From Paramyrothecium sp. XJ0827 (lineage: Eukaryota; Ascomycota; Sordariomycetes; Hypocreales; Stachybotryaceae): a stretch of DNA of 64,000 bases. Every line of letters starts with the position of its first letter. Position 1 is the stretch's first letter. The stretch lies in NCBI GenBank assembly GCA_020881915.1, contig JAJFPB010000006.1, positions 3,844,001 through 3,908,000 on the forward strand, given 5' to 3'. This document shows, piece by piece, positions 21,522 through 32,215 of the stretch. Position numbers and translations under genes: made by a program. A model generated the notes under the pieces. It searched no databases. It saw only the letters and a program-made list of their open reading frames with translations, and had not been told where the DNA came from.

Positions 21522-24322
21522 TATGCGCTATTGCAGGTAGCTGTAGATGAAGGGTTTCAAACAGTGTTGTCTCATTCGATCTGTAACTACCAAGAAGAAT
21601 TCACGCCTTTATACTGCGAATTGTATTTGGCTCTGAATATTGCAAGGCTAGGCAGCAGCTGCCCTTAAAGACTACTAAACTGCAAAGGTCAACGGTGAAC
21701 GCCAGGCACCACAACTCCTATTATTAGTGGCAACTCAATTGCCAGTCATCAGCCGGGTCCCTCAAAGGGAGCACCAATTAATGTGATTATTTTAGGTACT
21801 TATCCATGCCACGGTCGTTTGCTTGTGCGTGCTAAGCAAACAATTAGCCTAGTAATTACTCTAGTTCTCGGCACCGCACATGTGGCGTTCAATTCACGCA
21901 GTGGCCCCTGCCGTTAGGTTGCGGCTGGCTTCTAGCTAGCTCTGCATCCGTCAAAGCCACATACTTGCGGTTAATGTCCGATCACGAAGACGGCTTGGAG
22001 TACACACAGACGTTCGGTTGCTCTCCTAAACCAATCATCCTGCTTCGTTTCATACCACTGAAGTTGTGATATGAATAGGAGCTTTTAAATCAATTTGAAT
22101 GTACATCAGGGCAAGGTCTGATTGGTCCACGTAGCATCCTTTTTGGACACTGTCAAACTAGAAATCTAAATTGATCGCAAGGACTGGTGTTTCCACTGAC
22201 TCACACGAATGAAGTCCATAGTTTTCCCAGGCAAGAGTGATGTTGGCTGCAAAAAAAGATTTTTACTTCCACTTGACTGTTTTTTCCGTAATCCACTATC
22301 AATGACTGCGATCCATGTCAACGGAAACAGGCGGGATTCAACTTCGAACCTCGCTTTCGACTGCATGTGCCCCTTCACGCACATGGCCCGAAACTCCCTA
22401 AATCGAAAATATACCACTTGGTCAAGCGCACGGAATGGATGTATATCCTTGGCTTCTCGAGTGTACCAAAATAGTCATTACCAATGGCAATGAACTCATC
22501 GACACCGATTGCCTCACAGCGTCGTAACCCTCTACCAATGATTTAGTCGGGTCGGACAACGAAACAGGGGGGGGGTCTCACGTGCTGCTCCTAGTTACGG
22601 AGATTGAAAACACTATCTACTATTAAGTTTTGAATTTGTAAATACTACGGCCACCAACTGAAGAAATCATGCATAGGGAGGACTGCATGAGGAACATCAT
22701 GAGAAGCACATTACGTAGGTCGAAGCGACGTTGCACTCGCACAATAGGCCTCAGAAGAAAGGCGAGAGATCATGGATTGCTCAAGTGTCCAATTCCGTGT
22801 CATCAAGAAGATTGGATTGTCAATGTATTCGAATTGAGTTAACCCGGCTACGGCTCATTCAATCATCTGTTAGTAACTAACCTTTTTGTTTCCCCTACAT
22901 CGGTGCACACATGATGTTCTGGACGAGCACAGCCTTGAGTTCTGTGAAGTCGTAAGCGATGAAGACTAAGGCAATAAAATATCTGTGTGCTGCTGTCAAC
23001 TTTCCGGTGAATAATGAGGTTACTTCTCACATAAAGTGGCACCGAAGTTAGACTCATGGGGCGACGAGGTCGGTGTCAGAGAGAAGTAGACGGTCTATTT
23101 GTACCAGCAAACCAAGAAAACACTTGCAAAAACCACTATGAGCAACAGTTTGCCGCGACAGGGGTCGGTCAATTCCCTAGACAAAAGAAATATGGGCCGA
23201 AGTCAATTAGTTGAACAAGAGAAGGAATCCCAAAGCTCCCCTGCTAGGGGTTCAATCTTTTTGTCTTCGATTCAAACTCCCTATCTGCTGGAAATTACCT
23301 ATCCCCGAAGAAGACACTCTTCATGACATCAGTCAATCATTTGACTGACTCTATCGTATATCATCACGGTTGACTCGGCACCTCCTCAGGATACAACGAT
23401 CATGTTGGGGATGACGAAGCCGTTGCATGCATAATATGAGGGCTTGCAAAAGTATATTAGCGTTCAAGAAACTGGTGTCAGAAGTCAATTTGCCTCACCA
23501 ATTTGGAAGGGTCGTGGGTTCAAGAATTAAAAAACTCTCCTAACTCATATCAGGTCAGTTTTCAATCTTTGCATCTTGGCATGATTATGTTATAATCTGG
23601 GCAGCAGTGATGCTCGACAACGATGAGCGGGGATGGAGGCTCTTAATACCGAATGGATGTCCGAAATCGGTAGCCTGCTTGAGTACAGCAAAGACCGCAA
23701 GTTGTCAGAAATCTCAGCAGGGGTTTCGGTGTAAAGCCGAGAGTGTGTCCACTGTCTCCACTTCCCAAGCGACAGCGGTAGGGTGGCACGCCAGCTAGAT
23801 CATACGATATAGCTGGACTCGGACGGAGCTGTCTTGTTTATTTCAGGATAGTTTAGCTTTGTGCGCTTCCAGTTGGAATGGAGTAATACCGCATAGCCTG
23901 GGCTTACGCTTGCTCATGACTATGAAGTCAGCTGGCTTGATATTTCTCGAAGTGAAGCTTGCGTCAATTTCGGATTCGTACCAGCTACCTAATAGCCTCT
24001 AGCGGGCAGCCGGTTTTGAACGACCATACCCCAAAGGGTTGGCGCTAATCGGCACGCCCAATAATGTACGTGATGAATTCTCACAGTGAGAAACCCACAA
24101 GAGTGTCAAATTCCTCAGATCCTGCCAATGAACGTTGGCGCTTGGCCCGCGTCTCCGCTTGAATCGTCTTAAAATTTCGGATCTGATAACCAAATCTTAT
24201 CAATCAATGATCCAGAAGCAAGGGCTGCACTTCTTCATTCCTGTATTTAATGAGGATGTTTTCCGCGCCAGAAGCCGCACCAGACCTCAGTTCCTCATCC
24301 ATACTCTATCCAGGAAAGCATC
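21522..24322. other. Intergenic, no gene seen
   Basis: A 2.8-kb stretch between the divergent DUF4246 and MFS genes. It should contain both promoters near its ends. Open frames inside (22166-22493 on both strands, 23099-23326, 23607-23798) carry no motif. A homopolymer run of about ten G lies near 22568. I see no repeat, tRNA or mobile-element end here. Confidence 0.55.
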
Positions 24323-25934
24323 ATGTCTGCAGAAAAGGAAAAGGGTGCTGTAGACCCTTCTGTCACCACGACGGGGGTCGATGCCTCCAAGGCGAGCAGC
24401 ATGACGGAGAGCGACAACAAGGTTGCTGTCCCGTTGAGCATGAAGATTTTCTCAGTCTTCATCGTCAGCATCATAGGATTTGGAGGTCGGTGGAGCAGCG
24501 GCGTGACTGGGGCTATGAAGAGCACCCTCAAAAAGGTTTGTCTTGCCCCGAAGACTGTTTCCTTGTGATGATTAATTAACATGAACTTGCCTACAGGAAC
24601 TCCACATCAACAACGCGCAATTTGCTATGCTTGATGCGAGCGACAACCTGATCAAAACTGCCCTGATTCTGCTTAGCGGACTGGTCACGGATAGATTTGG
24701 GGGTGCCAACACCATGCTCTGGGGAAATGTCATTTTCAGTCTCGGTGCAATCTTCATCGCAGCCGCAACTACGATACGAAACTTCGACTTCATGATTTTC
24801 GGCTTTGTTGTCCAGGCCTTCGGTGATGTGGCTACTCAAGTCGCTCAGTACAAGATCTTCTCATCTTGGTTCGCACCATCCAACGGCTTCGCCTCTACCC
24901 TAGCATTCGAACTCGGCCTAGGCAAGATTGGCGCATTCGTGGGCAAGGCCACTGCCAATGTCATCGCCAAGAACCTTGGTGACTTTAGCTGGGTGTATTG
25001 GATGGCAGTCTTCATGAATATCTTCACCAATGTCGCCACTCTGTTCTTCTGGTGGTTTACCCGTTGGTGTGAAAAACGCTACGCTGCCATGACAGACCCA
25101 GCTACGGGAGAGAAGCTCACGGAGAGCAACAAGAAGTTCGAGGTCAAGAAGATGCTTCAACTCCCTTGGCCATTTTGGCTTGTCTGCCTGTTCTCCTTGT
25201 TCCAGACATCCACAGCGTCAATCTTTGCGTCTAACGGCACGGAGCTAGCGGAGCAACGATTCAATGTGTCGGCAATCACTGCCGGTTGGTACTCATCGAT
25301 GTCACAATACCTCGGCTTTTTCTTTGTCCCGTTGTGTGGTGTCTTCATTGATATTTATGGACAAAGACTCACTGTCATGCTGGTTTGTAGTATGGGCATG
25401 CTTCTCGCCATGAGCCTCGCGGCTTGGGGTCCATCGGTATCGGGAACAGCCGCCAGCTTCGGTATATTTGCATTTGCAACTTCCCTGGGCCCGACAGTCA
25501 TCATTGATAGTATCCGAACGAGTATGTGGTATCAAGAGGTCTTCGGCTCCGGCTACAGCGTGAAGATCGCCATCAACAACAGCATGACATTGATCATGGG
25601 CATCGCGGCTGGTGTCATCCAAGATCGTGACAATGACAGTTACGATAACGTCACCATTCTCTACACCGCTCTTGCAGCCGGGTCCGTCGCTGTGGGATTA
25701 TGGATGATCACGCTGGGCTTCGTGAATGATGTTATTGGAAGGCTCCAATGGAGCAGGAAGAAGCGTTTCAGTAACGGCGAGTTGATCAATGCCAGGAAGG
25801 AGGAATTTGAGAACAACGAACATGTTGAGTGGAACCGCAAGCTCAGTCTTTCGGCTTTCATTGCCGTGATCTTCTTGATCTTCGGGGCATGGGCCGCGTT
25901 TATTTGGGGCGCTGTTACCAAGAACCACAAGTAG
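24323..25934 (+). CDS. MFS transporter (MFSD1-like group)
   Basis: A major facilitator superfamily membrane transporter of 516 residues in two exons (24323-24535 and 24597-25934; 61-nt intron, GTTTGT...ACAG). After a hydrophilic N-terminus of about 40 residues, hydrophobic segments follow in the usual two groups, with a cytoplasmic loop of charged residues (WCEKRYAAMTDPATGEKLTE) between spans 6 and 7. The A-like motif G-L-V-T-D-R-F-G-G follows span 2. Sequences such as FGDVATQVAQYKIFSSWFAP and SNGFASTLAFELGLGKIGAF resemble the fungal relatives of the animal MFSD1 lysosomal dipeptide carrier, so a vacuolar or surface role for small peptides is possible. The substrate is not readable. No intron retention, frameshift or truncation is visible. 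Confidence 0.85.
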
Positions 25935-26446
25935 AATAGATTATTTAACGGATATTTCGCACGACGAAACATGAGCATTTAAGATCATATGTTTTTCCAC
26001 GCTAGAGAGAACATACCAGCAAAGCAACAAAATTGTTTCAAAGCACCACAAGGACCTAAAAGAAGAGTTAGAATAACGCCATGCGTTGACTTCAATTCAT
26101 GGTGAATCGCAACTGGGTCCTGTTATACCGGCTCTTGATGTAGGTACACAAGGTCTTTCTTTAATAGTCTATATATTTGCACAATGTGTAGGCAGCCCTT
26201 GCATAAACGTATGTCCACCAATTTGCAAGGTTAGGATCAGCATGAAGCAACTGAGAAAAAGCGTTTATGCTTGATCAAAGAAGCCGCGCTATTATCAATG
26301 AGGTTTGAAGATTGGCACTGCACGTCATGCTACAATGGACTCGAATACCCGTCATCATCTCAACTGGATAGACTGGATATCTGTCTATTTGTATTGAAGC
26401 GTTGGTATGTTTGGAGCCCGTAAGGAAGTAAATAGCCTCAGCATGA
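25935..26446. other. Intergenic, no gene seen
   Basis: This gap lies between two convergent genes (MFS transporter and the GPI-anchor candidate) and probably contains only their 3' flanks. Confidence 0.6.
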
Positions 26447-27647
26447 TTACCAACCATAGGCAAGGGCTATTGAGATGACGGACAATGCAAATAACACCGT
26501 TCTTGTTGCATCAGGGATCGGTGTTGAAGCTTTGCTCTCACCATTTCCATTGTCATCATTTTCACCTTCGTCATCGTCTCGGTCCCCTGAGATACCAGTT
26601 CTAACACCAACCATGCAGTATAGCTCAGACTGCAATGGTCTCAAGTCTGACGTATTCATCGAACGTGCAGCAGTGATAACAACAGCATACACTTTTTCAC
26701 TAAGAGCCATGAAATCTTCTCGGGCTTCTTCCGAGCCTTCTGCCTGCGGTTCACTTGCGTATGTCCAGAAATCGCCAGTTCCATTGAGAACATTGATGTA
26801 AAAGCCTGCGGTGATGATCAGCACATTGTGTCCATTGAATACTCTAAAGGTTTATGGAGCACTTCTCCATATAAGATGGGGTAACGTACTGGTGCTGCTA
26901 CCGCCTGTTGACATATGCTCCTCGCAAACATCCGGAACACTAGTATCGCGGCAGTTCATCGACCGAAGCGCGTCCCTGCATTCTCCGCTAAAGGATCCAC
27001 AACCCCCGCTGCCACGTTCTCGAATGAAATCTGAGGCGTCGTCATTCAGACTGCTGTAAACCTTAGTGCAAATGCTGTTGTTGCGTAGCGGAGCGCCATC
27101 TGACGGTTTCAATGTCAGGCTCAACATCTGGGTGACATCGCCCTCGTGGTTCGAGTCATGATGGATTGATACATTGCTGGCAATGCCAATGCCAATGTCC
27201 CACTTATGTCCTAACACATTGAGGTCATAGACGCTGCTGCTGGCGTTCGGCTGAGCAAAGGCGGCCCGATACTCCTGGGGCTGTATTCCATAAATGCCCT
27301 GATTCTCCGCCCCAGGTCCAATCAAGTTGTAACCCTCTAAAGGGTCGAGTTGCGACAACGCAAACTCGGCAAAAAGCAAGGCTTCTAGACGCATAATCTT
27401 TGAGCACGACGTGAGACTCCTGAGTGTTGGAAAGGAGATACAAGCAGAGTTAGAACAGATTGGAAGTGACATCACGATTCCCGGAACTGGGGGTCCTGTT
27501 GAATTTATGCAAGAGTAGGAAGCATCTTGTTGAGGAAAAGCCTACTCGGGCGCTCGGGAAGCACCAGAAGGATTCGGGAGCGTGGCGTGGCTGATCAGCG
27601 CCAAGCGTTGATCGCATTACGAGGAATAGAAATATGACGTTGCGCAT
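26447..27647 (-). CDS. Secreted, probably GPI-anchored orphan protein
   Basis: Not recognised. Proposed exons are 27647-27565, 27419-26890 and 26841-26447, 335 residues in frame. The first exon codes a signal-peptide-like start (MRNVIFLFLVMRSTLGA); its donor (GTGCTT) is weak, so the start is uncertain and an internal ATG at 27394 is the fallback. The middle exon has potential N-glycosylation sites (NASS, NVS, NNS) and several cysteines. The last exon ends in an acidic, Asn/Gly-rich stretch (DRDDDEGENDDNGNG) followed by a Ser/Ala site and a C-terminal hydrophobic tail (TVLFALSVISIALAYGW), the layout of a GPI-anchor signal. That places the protein on the cell surface or wall. The last intron (26889-26842, 48 nt) uses a TAGAG acceptor, chosen to keep the frame. 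Confidence 0.6.
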
Positions 27648-27971
27648 TCGGAGAATAATGGATGCTTACTCTCTTACTGGTCCAAAATATGTTCCTAGGG
27701 GCAGTGTCTTCTCTAACCCGCAGAGTAATAGGCTATCTGTCTTGCCAAGGTTAGTCGGGGCATGATAATCTTGGCTGACGCAGTGGAACCGACATTCTCT
27801 AGTGGCTTCCAGGATCTACGTTTTTTTTGTCTTTCACTCTGTTCTGCATTTAGATGATGAAATTCGGGCATTGAACGCATTGAGAGGTACTGGACGACCT
27901 AATTAACGAAGAATTCGAGTAAGCCAAACTCTCTCGACCCTGAAGCGGCTCCGTTGTTGACCTCTCTAGAT
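27648..27971. other. Short intergenic gap
   Basis: This 324-bp gap separates the 5' end of the GPI-anchor candidate from the 3' end of the proline/cysteine-repeat gene. It should hold the promoter of the former; no ORF of note. Confidence 0.55.
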
Positions 27972-28764
27972 CTAATTCCACTGAGCCACAAGGTAGTCGG
28001 ACTCCGTATCAGGGTCAACCACATAGACCTGAATGGTGGTCGTGTCCCTAATGCCATAACCAGAGTTCCATTCGAGGAAGTTGAGGCGCTGAGAGCCATC
28101 CGCTGCGACGGGGTAGGCATCGCGCACGCCCAGGTCCTGGCCTCCTTTGTAGACACGATAGTGGTAAGGCTTATCCGTGAGAACGTGGGGAAAGACGACG
28201 TTATCAATGTAGTTTCGGGGTCTGCCGCGGCCCCATGAAGGCGTGTAGTCGATGTCGATCTTCGGGGTGAATTGAAGCAGATCGAGGACCGACGTGGCTG
28301 GGCATGGTAACGGAGCCGCGCAGTCCACGATCGGGCAGTCGATCGGGAATGGACCTGGGAAGCAGTCCACGATTGGGCATGGTGCCGGGAATGGGCACTC
28401 GATCCATGGGCAGTCCGGGATCGGGCAAGGAGGAGGCGGTGGTGGGAGAGGGCACCATGGCTTCCAAGGGGCGCCACCGCTAAGAGAATGAGTCAATGGC
28501 TGTCATCCATATAAGCAGTGATAGGGCAGTACCTCGGGGCATCAGCAACTGGGGCAACGTCAAGAGCCTGCGCAGCCTCGCCAGCCTGAGCAACTCCAGC
28601 TGACTGGGCAACTTCAGCAACTTGAGCGGCTTCAGCAGCCTGTGCAACCTCGGCGCCAAGGGCAGCGGAGATGCAGAGGCTCAATGTTGCAGCAAAGACC
28701 TGCGTGTGCCGAATGAGTTAGAAGGGTCTGTGAATACATGATCTGCGGCTAGAGATACCTTCAT
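27972..28764 (-). CDS. Secreted proline/cysteine-repeat protein
   Basis: Not recognised as a known family. Exons 28764-28759, 28699-28533 and 28479-27972 give 226 residues. The first exon is only ATG AAG. The signal peptide is [17 protein letters not shown]. Next comes a 35-residue region of imperfect AQ-A/V repeats ([17 protein letters not shown]...), likely helical. It is followed by a block of polyproline and repeated C-P-I-[VP]-D-C or C-P-x-P-C units with about a dozen cysteines. The last ~100 residues form a globular-looking domain ([40 protein letters not shown]). Both introns (59 and 53 nt) have canonical borders and matching phases. It sits between the GPI candidate and the AA9 enzyme, so a cell-wall or substrate-surface role is possible but only inferred. 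Confidence 0.75.
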
Positions 28765-31024
28765 CTTCAGAAGTTGTATGAATCGAAGTGCTGGGAGTTC
28801 TTAGAGAGATGTTTTCGAGTCTGCTGGGTGCTCGATATTAAACCTACTATTTGAGAAGGATCTTTAGACCTATTTATTCATCGCAGTAGACTCATGCTGC
28901 ACATAGCTCACGCTTGCCAGAACACGAAGCATACCAAGCAGTGGCGTCAAACCATCCGATGTGAAAGCCCGATCTGCTACCTTCGCAGAGCGGACACAAC
29001 TAATGTCTTCTGCATTCAACCAAAAGTTCCTCAGCCTCCAGCGAAAGGGAGGATGGACGTATGATTAGGGTTGAATGCTTCAAGCACCTATTTTCTTCTG
29101 ATATCGCATTCCGGCAGGTCAGTTTCCAGGAATGTTAGGCTAACAAGCTGATGTCAGGTGATGAATATTCTGGAATCTCTTTGCTTCCAAGCAGTGTTCA
29201 TGTCCATTTCTATCGATTCCCATCGTCTCAAAGCCCAACAATGTTGTATGCCTGCGGAAAGACAGTCTTATTCAAGGTCCCAAACGCGAACCCTGAATCT
29301 AATCCTCAATTTCTCTTTGAGCACAATTGATGACCTCTGGCAAGGGTCAGATCTAAAACACTGTGGAGAACATCTTGCAAATAACGTCCCGCGGTATTCG
29401 GGCAGGCCACAAGCTCCCACATTCCATACCCAAGCTAAGTAGCCAATCGCCCCGGCCCAAAATTCTCCTCTCCGCGGGGAATCGACACAGCATCCATGTT
29501 CCTCTTTTCGAATACGCTTCATACCAGATTATTCCCGAGAGCCGATGATAGATGGTCGTCTGAAAGCCGTGGTCACTTCCATAAATGCAGGTATGCTTGA
29601 ACACGTGGTGCCACGTGTGAATGACTGATGAAAGCCATGAAACACAACACACGCGGCCATACGCGTGCACAGAACCCGACTCTTTGTTAACCTCACCGCT
29701 TCTTCGGTCGCCTTGGACAATGTCCGCGAAGGTTGATGAGCTCAATGGTGTAGCATACAATCGAAAGATTTTTTACCAGACTACGCTGATATACACTCCA
29801 GTGCATGCCAATCGCGAGCAGACTTTGTTTTTAAGAAGGTTTCAACCCAGTGCAATATCTCGGCTTCTCGTTACTGATTGATAAGACCGACGTTCCGAAG
29901 CGCCATAAGAGCTACTTGATTGGATAACTCCATCCTGGATCGGATTTCATTGTCAAGCCGGCCGAGCTGGACTTAGACCTCCTCCCGTTTGATGTCTCAG
30001 AAACTGCCGACGCGAGTGTGGAGTCTCGCGAACCTTGCATTCAAATCCCGACTCTCCTAGCAATCTTCTCTAGGAATTCTTGACCAAACCATGATCCAGA
30101 GCAGAGTCCCACGAGGGTGCTTTGTCTGGGCTGAAATGCCAGTCCACATTCCGCACTTTGCAGGAGGACAAAAATAGCAATGGTACTGGGACTACTGGTA
30201 CAACCGGAAACACGAAAATTTGACCAGCAAGGAAAATTTGTGTCTCGGGTGGATCTCTGAGGACAAGCCTGTTGTGTATCCACATTTCAACGTCCGCTTC
30301 AAAAGAACAATCCCTACCCTATATCAGCACAATCAGCATAACACCCAACGACGATCTTGAAGAGCAGCATAAAAGCTCAATTGTTTACAAACCAAGCCGT
30401 AGAATTAAACTTCAATTTTATAGAATGATAAAATAAGCAATCGAATACATGAGCACATGGATATTGGGTTTCCTCTCCACTTGCTTGCCTTCCAAAGAAG
30501 CTGCACGAATTTCTCCTTAAAATAGTGCGTTCCTCTTAATGTAAGTCCCTTGGTATTGCTGATAGATGGTCCTTCTTAAATGTTGCCACATGGAGGCAGC
30601 CCTCCCAATGCAAATGAAAGGAGCATTTGGTTTGTTTGATCGAGGGCTATTGGCCGCCCTCAAGCTAGTCCCATTGCTTCTGGAAAAGCTAGAACTTCCC
30701 GACAAGCCTACAATGTTACTCGGTGGGAATCAACCTGATTCATCTTTAGTGCATTCATGCATACATGGATGCTCAAACATCCTCTTGATGTCTGCAGGAG
30801 AAGTTTTCAATCCTTCGGTGCAGCTGGGAACATAGATCTATTGGCAAAGGGCAAAGCGCAAAGTAGATATGGCACAAAGTTTTATCGTGGCTATTTAAGT
30901 GCGAAAGTCGCATGGATTTGTGTTTTAGAAGCTTTGCTGGGTCTTCTAAGCAAGACCTGCAGACACTGTCTGACTATCCTTCATGGTATCAATATATACA
31001 AAGAATCGGATGATATCCTAGTTT
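28765..31024. other. Intergenic, no supported gene
   Basis: The gap lies between the proline/cysteine-repeat gene and the 3' end of the AA9 gene. A 108-nt open stretch on the minus strand (30837-30730) follows a TAG acceptor and has a cysteine-rich look, but I find no upstream exon. The other open frames (29158-29881, 30041-30283, 30517-30835) look like chance. Confidence 0.5.
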
Positions 31025-32215
31025 TTAGGCCGATCGCTTCGCAGCAGCACGACGAGCCTTCTTGGCCTTGGCCAAAGCGCGTCGCCTCTTGCAGGAGCTA
31101 GGAGCAGTGCCGACTGGGGGCTGGGCAGCGGAGGTGGTGGTAGGAGTGATGACAGTGGGGACGGGGGTGCCTGGAGCACCACTAGGGACTACTGGTGCCC
31201 CCGAAGGCGCAGCAACGGGAGTGGAGGCACCAGGAGTGGAGATGGTAGACGTGGCGACGGCTGACACAGAGCCAGACGAAGCAACAGGCGTAGACACGAC
31301 AGGCTCGGAGGTCTCTTCAGCCACGGGAGGAACAGAAGAGGGAGCGGGAGTCTCAACGGGGCCATCGATCGGGGCGTCTCCCTTAGCAGAGTCCTCAAGA
31401 GGAGTGCAGTCACCGTCGCTTTCCTGGCCGTTGAGGACGTTGACTGTGGCGTCGTCGCAAGCATTGGGCCAAGCACGAGGACCGGGAGGAGTGTAGTGGC
31501 GCAGAGGAGGCCAGTACATGTTGACTACATGGTGTTAGCATTGTCTTCACAAGAATAGTTCAAAAGACCTACCAAGAATGCCGGGGTCAGTGGGTTCGTA
31601 ACCACCGGGCAGCTTGATGCTTGGGCCGGGAGTTCCAGCACCGGAACCAGTGACCTTGATCTGCGCGCATCCCATGTAGAACTGGGCCTCGTAGAGACTG
31701 GCGCTGTGCAGTGCAATGTGCTCTCCGCGCATCAGGTACTCGCCGGGAGGGAGGTCCTGGGGAAGCGTGAAGGTGAAGTTGCGGACACCGCCGTCCACGA
31801 AGGCGGCCCATTGCATGGGGTCGGCAGTTCTGTTGATGAAGGTCGACTCGTAGACCTTGAACCAGTCGCCGTCACCCTTGTAGCCCTTCGCGGTGGTCGG
31901 TGCCTTGCTGAGGTATACGGACAGAGGGCCGGGGTGGCCGATCATCTCGTTCATCTTGAAACCGACTTGGTCGCCAGCGGCCACGGTAAAGGTCTCGGTT
32001 GCCTCCATGATGTCGTCGTCGATACCACCGGCATTGCAGATGATGTCGGTCGAGTTGACCATCAGGATGGGGCCGTTACCATTCTTGGTCTTGCGGACAT
32101 ACTGGTAGGCCTCGGTGAACTCGCCGTTGACAATGAGGGACTCGAAGTTGTAGTGCGCAAAGGCAGTGTTGGAAAGGAGCGCAATGGCTGCGGCGGCAGG
32201 GGCGTAGAAATGCAT
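31025..32215 (-). CDS. AA9 lytic polysaccharide monooxygenase with basic C-terminal tail
   Basis: A secreted copper enzyme that cleaves cellulose or related glucans oxidatively. Exons 32215-31573 and 31524-31025 (48-nt intron, GTAGGT...GTAG) give 380 residues. Signal peptide 1-20 ends in Ala so that His21 becomes the N-terminal copper-binding residue (HYNF). The second histidine is His94 in GHPGPLSVYLSKAP; the Q-F-Y motif near residue 178-180 supplies the axial tyrosine; and the intervening RGEHIALHSASLYEAQFYMG block is typical of AA9. There is no cellulose-binding domain. A Thr/Ser/Pro-rich linker of about 100 residues leads to a cysteine and a strongly basic end (CKRRRALAKAKKARRAAAKRSA pattern), unusual for this family. 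All copper ligands are present, so the enzyme should be active. Confidence 0.92.

Noticed and set aside
22330..22365. Possible tRNA B-box (GGTTCGAAGT on the minus strand)
   Set aside because: No matching A-box, acceptor stem or anticodon arm could be built around it.
24591..25978. Several minus-strand ORFs
   Set aside because: Antisense to the MFS transporter coding region; no motifs.
30730..30837. Cysteine-rich 35-codon exon-like frame on the minus strand
   Set aside because: It follows a TAG acceptor and has a cysteine-rich look, but I found no upstream exon with a signal peptide, so it may be chance.
31062..31496. 144-residue plus-strand ORF
   Set aside because: It is the antisense of the Thr/Ser/Pro-rich linker of the AA9 gene; low-complexity DNA opens such shadow frames.
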